DNA of 18,215 bases from assembly GCA_019233415.1 (NCBI GenBank), contig JAFAMK010000091.1, positions 1 to 18,215 on the forward strand, in the 5' to 3' direction. Origin of the DNA: Vulcanimicrobiota bacterium (GTDB lineage Bacteria > Vulcanimicrobiota > Vulcanimicrobiia > Vulcanimicrobiales > Vulcanimicrobiaceae). The stretch's first letter is position 1; the number at the start of each line of letters is the position of its first letter. The translations under genes were made by a program, and so were the position numbers. Under the pieces are notes generated by a model, which worked only from the letters and a program-made list of their open reading frames with translations, had not been told where the DNA came from and searched no databases. Shown piece by piece: positions 1-11,298 of the stretch.

Positions 1-1369
1 TCGCGCCGTTCTCGTGGTCGACCGAGAACCCGATCCTGATTCGGCTCGGCTTCCTCTTGTGCGGGGTCGTCGCGACGCTCGCCGCGGCCGCCGCCGCGAA
101 GCGGCTCACCGGCGACGAGCGCGCCGGTATGGTCACCGCGCTCGCGATGACGCTCGCGCCGATGCTCTCGGTCGGCTTCGTCATCGCGACGCCCGACGGT
201 CCGCTGATGGCAGGTTGGGCGCTCTGCCTCTACCTCGCCGTGCGCACGTCGCAGACGCGCGCGCGCGCCGACTTCGTCCTGCTCGGGCTCGCGCTCGCCT
301 TCGCGCTGCTCTCGAAGATGTTCGCGTTCGCGCTGGTCGCCGGGATCGTTGCGTGGGCGCTGACGCCGTCGCGCCGCGCGCTGTGGCGCCAGGGGCTCGG
401 GCTTTCCTTCGCGATCGCGGCCGTTCTCTATGCGCCGTTCGTCGCGTGGAACGCGACGCACGAGTGGATCACCTTCGTCTTCGCGTTCCAGCAGCGGCAC
501 GAGTCGCAGCCGCTGCTGATCCGCCCGCTGGTCTACCTCGTCGCGAACGCCGGCGCGTACTCGCCGGGGCTGTGGATCGCCGCGCTGCTGGTGCTGGTGC
601 GCCCGCGCAACGCGCTGATCGGCTGGACCGCGATCCCGCTGGCGGTGCTGCTGCTGCTGCTGAACTTCCACGAGCGAATCGAGCTGCACTGGATCTTCGG
701 GCCGTACGTCTCGCTGTGCGTCGGGATGGGGCTTGCGTTCGAGGCGCTCTCGCACCGTGCGCGCGTGCTATGGGCGACGGCCGGCGCGGTGCCCGCGGCG
801 GTGCTGATCCCGTTCCTGTTCGCCGCCGCCGCGTTTCCGGGGCCGCTCTACGAGCAGTTCCGCGCCACCGGGTCGAGCCTGCGCAACACCGGGCCGTTCG
901 AGATCTTCACGTACTGGCCGCTCGCGCAGGACGTGCGCCGCATGGCCGACGCGAACGACGCGGTCGTCGTCACCGACGGTTACGGCTTCTCCTCGCAGAT
1001 GGACTACGAGGCGGGGATTCCGCCGGTCGTGATCGGCTACGCGCACCAAGGGCAGGAGGCGCGCCACTGGTACGACGCCGAGATGCACCCGCGGCGCATC
1101 CTGTTCGTCGACAAGGAGCCGCTCGTGCCGCGGCCCGGGCACGCCGAGGACAAGGGCGGCCGTCCCGACTTTCAGCAGCGGCTCGCAATGGCGTGCGGTT
1201 CGGTCAAGCCGGGTCCGAGCCTCGAGTACTCGTACACCGATCCGACCGGCCACACGGTCCCCGCGCGCACCTACTTCCTCACCTGGTGCGAGGACCCGCG
1301 CCCGAACGCGATCCGCATTCTGCGCTGGGAAGAGGCGGCGCCGATCACGGCCCACAATGAGCGCGCTTC

Positions 1370-1373
<4 letters not shown>
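1..1373 (+). CDS. GT39/ArnT-like membrane glycosyltransferase (5' partial)
   Basis: The reading frame is already open at the left edge (first full codon at 3), so the N-terminus lies outside; 456 residues are visible, ending at TGA 1371-1373. The protein is a string of hydrophobic helices followed by a soluble C-terminal part of about 130 residues. It resembles the PMT_2/GT39 family, polytopic enzymes that transfer a sugar from a polyprenyl-phosphate carrier to lipid A, protein or another acceptor on the outer face of the inner membrane. The motif TPDGPLMAGWALCLYLAVR, then a helix ending LLSKMFAFAL, matches the conserved loop and the 'LaLLsK' segment of this family. The LHW in the helix-loop near 690 also fits. 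The catalytic Asp/Glu of the first periplasmic loop would be upstream of the window. Acceptor and sugar cannot be read from the sequence. The stop overlaps the next start (GTGA). Confidence 0.8.
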
Positions 1374-3885
<2,512 letters not shown>

Positions 3886-3889
<4 letters not shown>

Positions 3890-5361
3890 CGCGCCGCGTG
3901 CTGCGCGCGCTCGCGGCGGTCGCCGTCGTGGCCGTCGCGGCGTGCGGGAGTGAACGCGCGCCGGAAGCGACCGTGTCGACGCCGTCGCGGCCGCCGGCCC
4001 CGCTCGCGCCGGCACCGAGCGCGCCGCCGTGGAGCGCCGGCGATTTGCACGCATTGCAGGGCGCGCTGCGCACGGCGTTCGGTGCGTCGGCGCTCACGAC
4101 GAGCGGGATCGCGATCCTCGACGCGGACGGGCGCCCGCTGTTCACGCGCCGCGAGCGCACGCCGATGACGCCGGCCTCGACCTTCAAGCTGCTCGTCGGC
4201 GCGAGCGCGCTGGAGACGCTCGGCGCCGGCTACCGGTTTCCGACCACGTTCGAGACGACCGACGACCCGTCGGACGGCGCGGTGCACGGCGACCTGTATC
4301 TCGTCGGCAGCGGCGATCCGACGCTGACGCGCGACGATGTGCGCGGCGGCGCCGGCGCGGTCGCGCAGGCCGGCGTGCGCATCGTCACCGGGGCGGTCGT
4401 CGCCGACGCGAGCATCTTCTCGGGGCCTGAGGTCAACCGCGCGTGGGATCCCGACGACTTGCAGTACGACTACGCGGCGGGGACCAGCGCGCTCTCGCTC
4501 GATCAGGGGACGGTCGAGTTCCGGCTCGCACCGACGAGCGTCGGCGCGCCGGCGCAGGTCGACGTCGAGCCGCCGTCCGACATGGTGCGCGTCGCCGGCT
4601 CGATCATCACCTCGTACACGACCGAGTTCACGATCCAGCGCGACGCGGCGCGCAACGACTTCACGGTCGACGGCCGCATCGCGGCCGGCGCGGAGCAGTC
4701 GTTCTGGCGCCCGATCGTCGACCAGCCGCGCTACGCGGCCGGCGTCGCGCACGCGATGTTGCGCGCGCGGGGCGTGGAAATCGACAGCGGGATTCGGGTC
4801 GGCGTCGCGCCGGTCGCACCGTACGTCTTGTGGCGGCACCGCTCGAGACCGCTCCAGGACGTCGTGCACCAGATGATGCTGGAGTCGAACAACCACTTCG
4901 CGGAGCAACTGCTGCGCGCGATCGGCGCGACGCGCGGCGAGGGCACGGAAGCGAACGGCGCGCAGGTCGAGCGCGCGATCCTGCAGCGCGACGGCGTCCC
5001 GCAGGAGGGGCTGCGCATTCTGGACGGGAGCGGCCTTGCGCCGAGCGACCGCGTGATGCCGCTGACCCTCGCGACGCTGCTCGCGCGCACCGCGGCCGAA
5101 CCGATCGGCCACGTCTTCGTCAGCGCACTGCCGCGAGTCGGGATCGAAGGGACCGTGCGGCTGCGCCGGGTCACCGACGCGCTCGGCCGCGCGCGCGCGA
5201 AGAGCGGGCACATCGAGGACGTCAACGCGCTCGCCGGCTACGTGCAGACGCGGCGGCACGGCCGCGTCGCGTTCGCGATCATGGTGAACGACCGCCGCGC
5301 CGACGACGACGCGGTGGACGAAGGAATCAACCGCGCGCTCGACGTACTTGCGCGCAGCTAG
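3886..5361 (+). CDS. dacB: D-alanyl-D-alanine carboxypeptidase/endopeptidase, PBP4 (S13) family, lipoprotein
   Basis: A 491-residue penicillin-binding protein of the PBP4 type, which trims the terminal D-Ala from peptidoglycan stem peptides and cleaves D-Ala-mDAP cross-links. The three active-site motifs are present in order: STFK (Ser98, Lys101), SNN (334-336) and KSG (439-441). The long insert between the first and second motif is typical of S13 enzymes. The N-terminus MTRRVLRALAAVAVVAVAAC is a lipoprotein signal with Cys20 as the likely lipidation site, followed by a Pro/Ala-rich linker of about 30 residues, so the enzyme is probably tethered to a membrane. The GTG start at 3886 is chosen because it places this signal peptide at the N-terminus and overlaps the upstream TGA; the frame stays open back to 3424 but reads as nonsense inside the aminopeptidase. 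The symbol is by family. Confidence 0.92.
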
Positions 5362-5367
5362 GCACCG

Positions 5368-6768
5368 ATGACCGCGCTCGATCCCGCGCTTCTCTCTCGC
5401 GTCCTCGCGCGCGCGCTGCGCCGCGGCGGTGACTTCGCCGACGTCTTCTTCGAGAACCGGCTGACGCAGGCGTTCAAGCTGCAGGACGGCCTGATTCGCG
5501 ACGCCTCGTCGACCGTGATCCGCGGTGCGGGCGTACGCGTCGTCGTCGGCCAGCGCGCCGGGTTCGCCTACTCCGACGACCTCGACGAAGCCGCGCTGCT
5601 GCGCGCCGCCGAGGCGGCCTCGCTGATCGCGCGCGACGGGCGCGCGCACGACGCCGCGGTCGACCTCGCGCCGGTGCGCGCGCCGGCGCTCTACCGCGAA
5701 CATGCGGGCGAACCGGCCGACTCGGCGCGCTACGTCGAGCTGCTCGGGCGCGCCGACGTCGCGGCGCGCGCGTTCGACCCGCGCGTCGTCGCGGTCAACG
5801 CGTTCGTCACCGACGAGTTGCAAGACGTGCAGATCGCGTCGAGCGACGGGCGCGTCGTCACCGACCGCCGGCCGTTGGTGCTGCTCGGCGTGCAGGTCGT
5901 CGCGCGCGACGGTGCGCAGCGCGAGAACGGCTACATCGGCGACGGCGGGCGGACGAACATCGCCGTCTTCGATACGGTGACGCCCGAGTCGCTCGGGCGC
6001 GAAGCCGCGCGGATCGCGACGGTCAAACTCGGCGCGCGCGAGGCGCCGGCCGGCGAGATGCCGGTCGTGATCGGCCCGGGCGGCGGCGGTGTGCTGCTGC
6101 ACGAGGCGGTCGGGCACGGGCTCGAAGCCGACTTCAACCGCAAGGGTACGTCGCTCTATGCGGGGCGCGTCGGCGAGCGCGTCGCGAGCGACCTGGTGAC
6201 GGTCGTCGACGACGGCGACTTGCCCGGCGAGCGCGGAACGATCGCGGTCGACGACGAGGGGACACCCGGTGCGCACAAGGTGCTGGTCGAGAACGGCATC
6301 CTGCGCGGCTACATGCAGGACCGTTTGAACGCGCGGCTGATGGGCGTCGCCTCGACCGGCAGCGGACGGCGCGAGTCGTACCGCGCGTTGCCGCAGCCGC
6401 GCATGTGCAACACCTTCATGCCGGCCGGCGATTCGTCGCCGGACGAGATCGTCGGCTCGATCGAACGCGGGCTGTTCGCGACCTCGTTCAGCGGCGGACA
6501 GGTCGAGATCAGCAAGGGCGACTTCGTCTTCATGATTGCCGAGGGTTACCTGATCGAAGGCGGCAAGATCACCGCGCCCGTGCGCGGTGCGACGCTGATC
6601 GGGAACGGGCCCGACGCGATGACGAAGGTCGTGATGGTCGGGCACGACGCGCGGCTCTCGCACCGCTCGTACACCTGCGGCAAGGGCGGACAACGCGTTC
6701 CGGTCGGCGTCGGGATTCCGACGGTGAAGCTCTCGTCGTGCACGGTCGGGGGAACCGGGCGTGGCTGA
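5368..6768 (+). CDS. tldD: TldD family metalloprotease subunit
   Basis: A 466-residue protein with the hallmarks of TldD, the catalytic partner of the TldD/TldE heterodimeric zinc protease. That protease degrades unfolded peptides and in some bacteria removes leader peptides from modified peptides such as microcin B17. The zinc motif HEAVGH lies at 245-250 within GGGGVLLHEAVGHGLEADF. A C-terminal YTCGKGGQRVPVGVG block supplies Cys437, which fits the third ligand of the E. coli enzyme. Length and termini match the family. ATG at 5368 follows the dacB stop after 6 bases, without an evident ribosome-binding site. It overlaps tldE by 8 bases, in keeping with a fixed complex. Cytoplasmic, with no signal peptide. 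The window shows no modified-peptide precursor next to it, so a housekeeping peptide-degrading role is the default. Confidence 0.95.
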   Translation: MTALDPALLSRVLARALRRGGDFADVFFENRLTQAFKLQDGLIRDASSTVIRGAGVRVVVGQRAGFAYSDDLDEAALLRAAEAASLIARDGRAHDAAVDLAPVRAPALYREHAGEPADSARYVELLGRADVAARAFDPRVVAVNAFVTDELQDVQIASSDGRVVTDRRPLVLLGVQVVARDGAQRENGYIGDGGRTNIAVFDTVTPESLGREAARIATVKLGAREAPAGEMPVVIGPGGGGVLLHEAVGHGLEADFNRKGTSLYAGRVGERVASDLVTVVDDGDLPGERGTIAVDDEGTPGAHKVLVENGILRGYMQDRLNARLMGVASTGSGRRESYRALPQPRMCNTFMPAGDSSPDEIVGSIERGLFATSFSGGQVEISKGDFVFMIAEGYLIEGGKITAPVRGATLIGNGPDAMTKVVMVGHDARLSHRSYTCGKGGQRVPVGVGIPTVKLSSCTVGGTGRG

Positions 6769-8107
6769 TGCGCGCGACGAGGCGCTCGCGCTCGCCGAGA
6801 CCGCGATCGCGCTCTTGCGCGACGCCGGCGCGAGCGACGCCGACGCCACGGTGACGATCGCCGACAAGTTCGCCTGCGAGGCGCGCGACGACGAGATCAC
6901 CAAGCTCGAGCGCTCGCGCGGCCGCACGCTCTACGTGCGCGCCTTCCGCGGGAAACGGCGCGCGACGCTCTCGACGACCGACCTCTCGCGCGAGGGCGTC
7001 GCGGCGCTCGCGCGGCGCGCCGTCGCCGCGGCGGAGTACGTCGGGGAGGACCCGCACGCAGGATTGCCGGAGCCGGTGGAATCCGACGGCGTCTGCGACC
7101 ACGATCTGTTCACGGTCGCGCCCGACGTCGCCGAGCGCGCCGACGAGGCGAAGCTCGAAGAAGCGCTCGCGATGGAGCGCGCGGTGCGCGCGGCCGACGA
7201 GCGGATCGTCAACTCCGACGGCGCGCGCGTGCGCGACTCGGTCGTGTCCTGGGCACTAGCGAACACGCGCGGCTTCCGCGGCGTCACGCAGGGTTCGCAG
7301 GTGTCGCGCGCGGCGGCGCCGGTCGTGCGCGACGGCGACGACAAGCGAATCGGGCACTACGGAACCGCCGCGCGGGGCTGGGCGACCGCGGAGAGCGCGC
7401 AGGCCGTCGCGCTGCACGCCGTGCACCGCGCGCTCGCGCAGATCGGCGCGCGCAAGCCGGCGACGATGCGCGTGCCGGTGATCTTCGAGCGCGACGTCGC
7501 GGCGAGCGTCCTCGGCGACCTGTTCTCCGCGCTGAGCGCCGCGAACGTCGCGCTCGGCAACTCGTGGCTCGCCGACCGCGTCGGCGCGCGGATCGGAAAC
7601 GAGCGCGTGACGCTGGTCGACGACGGCCGCCTGCGCGGCGGGCTCGGCAGCTCGCCGTTCGACGGCGAGGGGTCGCCGACGCGCGAGACCGTCGCGGTCG
7701 AGGGCGGCGTGCTGCGCACGTTCCTGAGCGACGTCTACTGGGGCCGCCGGCTCGGCATCGACTCGACCGGAAACGCCGGCCACGGCACCGTCGAGGAGAC
7801 GAACTTCTACCTCGTCCCGGGGACCGGGACGCTCGACGACCTCGTCGCGAGCACCGAACGCGGCATCCTCGTCCTCGACACGATCGGTTTCGCGACCGAG
7901 TACGCGAGCGGCACCTACAGCCGCGGCGCGCGGGGCATCTACATCGAGGACGGCGCGCCGCGGTACGCGGTCGACGAGTTCACGATCGCCTCGTCGTTCG
8001 GCGCGATGCTCGAGGGTATCGACGGCATCGCGGGCGACCTGCGCTTCGACGGCACTGTCGTCTCGCCGTCGTTCCGCGTCGCCGAGATGACCGTCAGCGG
8101 CAGTTAG
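6761..8107 (+). CDS. tldE: TldE/PmbA family subunit of the TldD/TldE protease
   Basis: A 448-residue homologue of TldD that lacks the HExxxH zinc motif, as expected for TldE (PmbA), the non-catalytic partner that completes the substrate channel. Family landmarks are the FDGEGSPTRETVAVEGGVL block near residues 300-317 (TldE consensus: FD-EG-pt followed by an 'e-GvL' turn), the following LGIDSTGNAGHG, and the C-terminal EFTIASSFGAMLEGIDGI. The GTG at 6761 overlaps the end of tldD by 8 bases, and the frame has no better start nearby. The gene ends at TAG 8105-8107, whose first two bases also belong to the stop codon of the convergent cyclase gene, so there is no room for a separate terminator between them. 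It should act with TldD in the cytoplasm. Confidence 0.94.
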   Translation: MADARDEALALAETAIALLRDAGASDADATVTIADKFACEARDDEITKLERSRGRTLYVRAFRGKRRATLSTTDLSREGVAALARRAVAAAEYVGEDPHAGLPEPVESDGVCDHDLFTVAPDVAERADEAKLEEALAMERAVRAADERIVNSDGARVRDSVVSWALANTRGFRGVTQGSQVSRAAAPVVRDGDDKRIGHYGTAARGWATAESAQAVALHAVHRALAQIGARKPATMRVPVIFERDVAASVLGDLFSALSAANVALGNSWLADRVGARIGNERVTLVDDGRLRGGLGSSPFDGEGSPTRETVAVEGGVLRTFLSDVYWGRRLGIDSTGNAGHGTVEETNFYLVPGTGTLDDLVASTERGILVLDTIGFATEYASGTYSRGARGIYIEDGAPRYAVDEFTIASSFGAMLEGIDGIAGDLRFDGTVVSPSFRVAEMTVSGS

Positions 8108-9036
8108 ACGATCGTGGCGATGCGGCGCTGCTCGAGGCTGGGATTGACGGCGAGGACGTCGATCGGTTCGCGCTTGCCGCGGACCGGCTGCGCGCCGAGC
8201 GGCCGCACGAGGTAGCGCGCCGGGTCGCGGACCGCGTGCATGACGTCCTCGGTCGCGACGATCGGGACGCGCAGGCGCTTCGAGAGCCCCTCGACGCGCT
8301 TGGCGGTGTTGACGGTGTCGGAGACGACCGTCGTGTCGATGTGGCGCGCGTCGCCGACCGTGCCGAACGTCACGGGGCCCGTGTGCAGACCGACGCCGAT
8401 CTCGATCGGCGGCCCGAGCCCCTCGCGGTTGAGCTGCGCGACCGCGCCCTGGAGCGCGACCGCCGCGTCGAGCGCGTCCTCGACGCAGCGTGGGAAGAGC
8501 GCCATGTAGCCGTCGCCGAGGTACTTGTCGATGCTGCCGCGGTGCTCGCGCACGACGCACGCCGAGCGCGCGAAGAAGTCGGCGATCAGCACGAAGGCGT
8601 CCTCGGACGAGAGCACTTCGGTCAGCGCCGTCGAGTCGCGGATGTCGGCGAACAGCACCGTCATCGGCGCGGTCGCGCGGTCGCCGACCTCGACGTCGGC
8701 GAGCGAGCTGCGGCCGAGCCGGTCGACGAGCGTTCGTGGGAGGAAGCGCCCCTTCGCCTGGCTGTCGCGCTCGAAGGCGCGGAAGAGCCGTGCCGTCGCG
8801 GAGCGGCCGGCCCCGCGAACCGCGTGCGCGTATCGCAGTGCCGCCGCTGCGCCGAGGACGAAGGCGACACCGGCCAGCACGCCGTCGCCGCCGAGGAGCA
8901 GGGCGAGGACGGCGAGTGCGGCAGCAGCGGCGGCCTCGAAGCCCTCACGCGGACGTCGCAGCACCTGACTGGTCCCCGCCGCGATCACCGCGAGCGCACC
9001 CAGCGCACCGGCGGCCGCGGCCGTGACGGACGTCAT
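8104..9036 (-). CDS. Membrane-anchored class III adenylate cyclase
   Basis: A 310-residue protein that should convert ATP to cyclic AMP. Residues 5-75 hold two or three short hydrophobic helices rich in Ala and Leu, with no clear HAMP or sensor domain. The catalytic domain spans about 122-300. The metal-binding aspartates are Asp131 in LFADIRDST and Asp175 in KYLGDGYMALF. Lys171 and Thr236 fit the Lys plus Asp/Thr pair that selects adenine, and Asn243 and Arg247 in VNTAKR fit the transition-state residues. The ATG at 9036 is chosen because upstream in-frame sequence (to 9474) runs antisense to the malic enzyme gene and looks unlike protein; an in-frame GTG 6 bases upstream is an alternative. 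It probably shares the 124-base divergent promoter region with the malic enzyme. A homodimer is expected, because one chain carries all catalytic residues. The sensed signal is unknown. Confidence 0.9.
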   Translation of the reverse strand: MTSVTAAAAGALGALAVIAAGTSQVLRRPREGFEAAAAAALAVLALLLGGDGVLAGVAFVLGAAAALRYAHAVRGAGRSATARLFRAFERDSQAKGRFLPRTLVDRLGRSSLADVEVGDRATAPMTVLFADIRDSTALTEVLSSEDAFVLIADFFARSACVVREHRGSIDKYLGDGYMALFPRCVEDALDAAVALQGAVAQLNREGLGPPIEIGVGLHTGPVTFGTVGDARHIDTTVVSDTVNTAKRVEGLSKRLRVPIVATEDVMHAVRDPARYLVRPLGAQPVRGKREPIDVLAVNPSLEQRRIATIV

Positions 9037-9160
9037 AACCACCAGAATGACGGGAAGCGGGCGGTCGCGTCCAGATTCGACCGCTGGGACGATCCGCCTG
9101 GGAAGCCGTCGACCGCTCGCGGCGAGGACACCCGGGACGGGACACCGTACGGGACGAGCA
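9037..9160. promoter_or_regulatory. Divergent intergenic region, presumed to carry promoters
   Basis: These 124 bases separate the start codons of the cyclase (leftward) and the malic enzyme (rightward). They are the only gene-free DNA on the 5' side of both transcription units, so both promoters are expected here or just inside the genes. I see no convincing -35/-10 pair on either strand. There is a small palindrome CCGTACGG at 9145-9152, shortly before the malic enzyme ATG, and a GGGACGAG stretch at 9151-9158 that is at best a weak ribosome-binding site. The promoter assignment rests on gene orientation only. Confidence 0.4.
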
Positions 9161-10612
9161 ATGGCTACCGCTCCTTCGATCGGCACGCAGCTCGTCATCC
9201 GCCTCGAGACGCCGAATACCCCGGGATCGTTCGGCGTGCTCGCCTCGGCGATCGGCGACGCCGGTGGGATGGTCGGCGCAGTCGATACCCGCACCGTCGG
9301 CAAGACGACGATCGTCCGCGACGTCACGGTCAACGTCTCCAGCGAGCTGGTCGGCGACCGCGTTCTCCAGTCGATCGGCGCGATCGACGGCGTGCGCATC
9401 GTGAACGTCTCCGACTCGACCTTTCTCGCGCACCTGGGCGGAAAGATTCGCACTGGCATCACGCGGCCGGTCAAGACGCGCCAGGACCTCTCGACGGTCT
9501 ACACACCCGGCGTCGCGCGCGTCTCCAGCGCGATCGCAAAAGAGCCCAATAAAGCCTATGCGCTGACGATCAAGCGCAACACGATCTGCGTGCTGACCGA
9601 CGGCACGGCGGTGCTCGGCCTCGGCGACATCGGCCCGTACGGCGCGGCGCCGGTGATGGAGGGCAAGTGCATGCTCTTCAAACAGTTCGCCGACATCGAC
9701 GCGTTCCCGATCTGCCTCGACACGAAGAGCGTCGACGAGATCGTCGAGACCGCGAAGCGCATCGCGCCGATCTTCGGCGGGATCAACCTCGAGGACATCA
9801 GCGCGCCGCGCTGCTTCGAGGTCGAGCGCCGGCTCGTCGAAGAGCTGGACATTCCGGTGATGCACGACGACCAGCACGGAACCGCGGTCGTGATCCTGTC
9901 CGCGCTGATGAACGCCGCCGAGGTCATCGGCAAGAAGATCGACGAGATGACCGTCGTGCTCAGCGGGAGCGGCGCGGCCGGGACCGCGACGATCAAGATG
10001 CTGCTCGCTGCCGGCGTGCGCGACGTGATCGCCGTCGACCGCGAGGGCGCGCTCACCAGCGACCAGCAGTACCAGAACCCGCACTGGACCTGGCTCGCCG
10101 AGAACACGAACCGCGAGCGCCGCCACGGCTCGCTGCAAGACGTGCTGCGGGGAACCGACGCGTTCATCGGGGTCAGTGCGCCGGGGATCCTGCAGCCGGA
10201 ATGGATTGCGACGATGGCGCGCGATCCGATCATCTTCGCGATGGCGAACCCGACGCCGGAGATCATGCCCGAGCTCGCCGCGCCGTACGCCGCGGTCGTC
10301 GGCACCGGGCGCAGCGATTTCCCGAACCAGATCAACAACCTGCTCGCGTTTCCCGGAATCTTTCGCGGCGCGCTCGACTGCCGCGCACGCAGGATCACCG
10401 AGGGGATGAAGCTCGCCGCGGCGCGCGCGATCGCCGGGATCGTCGGCGAAGAGCGCAGCGCCGAGTACATCATACCGAGCGTCTTCGACACGCGCGTCGT
10501 CGAGGCGGTCGCGCAGGCCGTCACGCAGGCCGCAATCGAGGAGGGCGTCGCGCGGCGCGAGTTGCTGATGAGCGACGACGAAGCCGTCGCCGAACCCGCG
10601 GGGACGCGCTGA
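9161..10612 (+). CDS. NAD(P)-dependent malic enzyme with N-terminal ACT domain
   Basis: A 483-residue enzyme that should oxidatively decarboxylate malate to pyruvate, linking the TCA cycle to pyruvate. Residues 8-85 resemble an ACT domain, a small ligand-binding regulatory module. The malic domain follows, with catalytic Tyr114 in STVYTPGV, Lys169 in PVMEGKCMLFKQFADIDAFP, and the metal ligands Glu211-Asp212 in NLEDISAPRCFE and an Asp of HDDQHGTAVV (235-243). The dinucleotide-binding loop is SGSGAAGTAT (268-277), followed by DREGAL; cofactor preference cannot be settled. ATG 9161 is preferred because it begins just ahead of the ACT domain; the frame is open to 9023 but those extra residues are Arg/Thr/Gly-rich and unlike the family. 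The stop overlaps the next start (TGATG). Probably cytoplasmic and regulated by a small molecule through the ACT domain. Confidence 0.92.
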   Translation: MATAPSIGTQLVIRLETPNTPGSFGVLASAIGDAGGMVGAVDTRTVGKTTIVRDVTVNVSSELVGDRVLQSIGAIDGVRIVNVSDSTFLAHLGGKIRTGITRPVKTRQDLSTVYTPGVARVSSAIAKEPNKAYALTIKRNTICVLTDGTAVLGLGDIGPYGAAPVMEGKCMLFKQFADIDAFPICLDTKSVDEIVETAKRIAPIFGGINLEDISAPRCFEVERRLVEELDIPVMHDDQHGTAVVILSALMNAAEVIGKKIDEMTVVLSGSGAAGTATIKMLLAAGVRDVIAVDREGALTSDQQYQNPHWTWLAENTNRERRHGSLQDVLRGTDAFIGVSAPGILQPEWIATMARDPIIFAMANPTPEIMPELAAPYAAVVGTGRSDFPNQINNLLAFPGIFRGALDCRARRITEGMKLAAARAIAGIVGEERSAEYIIPSVFDTRVVEAVAQAVTQAAIEEGVARRELLMSDDEAVAEPAGTR

Positions 10613-11106
10613 TGTCCGACCGGATCCTGATCATCGAGGACGACGCGGACGTCGCGACGTTCGAAAAGATGATCCTCGAACGCAGCGGCTACGAGGTCCG
10701 CGTCGCGAGCACGGGCTCCGCGGGCCTCGAAGCCGAACCGGTCTTCAAGCCCGCGATCGTTCTCCTCGACGTCGAGCTGCCCGACATCTCGGGGCTCGAC
10801 GTCTGCACGTCGCTCGCCAACTCGTCGGACGCGTTCATCCTGATGGTCAGCGCGCACTCGTCGGAGAACGACGTCCTCAAGGGGCTGGGCCTCGGCGCCG
10901 ACGACTACATCCGCAAGCCGTTCTCGGGGAACGAACTGGTCGCGCGCGTGCAGTCGTTCCTGCGCCGCCGCGAGCGCTCGCGCAAGAACGACCAGGAAGG
11001 CCGGCTGCAGGTCGGCGGCGCGACGCTGGTCCGCGACTTCCACACGCTCGAGAACGCCGGCAAGAGCGTCACGCTGACCGCGCTCGAGTTTCGCCTGCTG
11101 TGGTAG
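10612..11106 (+). CDS. Response regulator receiver domain, OmpR type, cut short by in-frame TAG
   Basis: The 164 residues read here form a complete receiver domain and the start of an OmpR/PhoB winged-helix domain. The acidic pocket is Glu9, Asp10 and Asp11, the phospho-acceptor is Asp53 in VLLDVELPD, Ser80 fits the switch residue, and Lys102 lies in IRKPFSGNEL. Residues 131-164 correspond to the N-terminal sheet and the first part of helix 1 of the DNA-binding domain, ending EFRLLW before TAG 11104-11106. The rest continues in the same frame downstream (next entry), so the expected intact protein would be 228 residues, the normal family length. As written, the product could be phosphorylated and perhaps dimerise but could not bind DNA. 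No histidine kinase is in the window. The ATG overlaps the malic enzyme stop. A point mutation, a sequencing error or readthrough are all possible. Confidence 0.8.
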   Translation: MSDRILIIEDDADVATFEKMILERSGYEVRVASTGSAGLEAEPVFKPAIVLLDVELPDISGLDVCTSLANSSDAFILMVSAHSSENDVLKGLGLGADDYIRKPFSGNELVARVQSFLRRRERSRKNDQEGRLQVGGATLVRDFHTLENAGKSVTLTALEFRLLW

Positions 11107-11298
11107 TTGGCGGAGAACGTCGGCAAGCTGTTGACGCGCGCGCAAATCCTCGAACGCGTGTGGAACGACGTCTCCGGCGTCCCGACCCGCGTCGTCGACG
11201 TGCACGTCGCCGCGCTGCGCAAGAAGCTCGCCGAAGTGGACGGCCAGCTCGCGATCTCGTCGGTGCGCGGCATCGGATATCGTTTAGACGAGCGATGA
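11107..11298 (+). pseudogene. Detached C-terminal winged-helix part of the OmpR-type response regulator
   Basis: Directly after the in-frame TAG the same frame continues with about 63 residues: LAENVGKLLTRAQILERVW (helices 1-2), TRVVDVHVAALRKKL (the recognition helix) and the wing ISSVRGIGYRL. This is the standard second half of an OmpR/PhoB DNA-binding domain, with its conserved VDVHV, LRKKL and RGIGYRL features. TTG at 11107 could in principle start a separate short product, but no ribosome-binding site is seen and half a domain is unlikely to fold alone. It is best read as the broken-off end of the preceding gene, or as its readthrough extension. The stop overlaps the ATG of the next gene, so ribosomes reaching this point would couple to the regulator downstream. 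Confidence 0.75.

Noticed and set aside
9023..9160. Earlier ATG for the malic enzyme at 9023
   Set aside because: The extension is Arg/Thr/Gly rich, overlaps the cyclase start, and precedes a complete ACT domain that fits a start at 9161.
9037..9474. Longer N-terminus of the cyclase reaching into the malic enzyme region
   Set aside because: The added residues do not look like protein of this family, and would overlap the ACT domain coding sequence on the other strand. The hydrophobic N-terminus begins at ATG 9036.
11104..11106. TAG as a pyrrolysine or reassigned sense codon
   Set aside because: TAG ends several other genes in the window, no pyrrolysine machinery is visible, and a hydrophobic residue is expected at this site.
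9556..11205. Minus-strand open frame opposite the malic enzyme and response regulator
   Set aside because: Ser/Arg-rich shadow frame without any family pattern.
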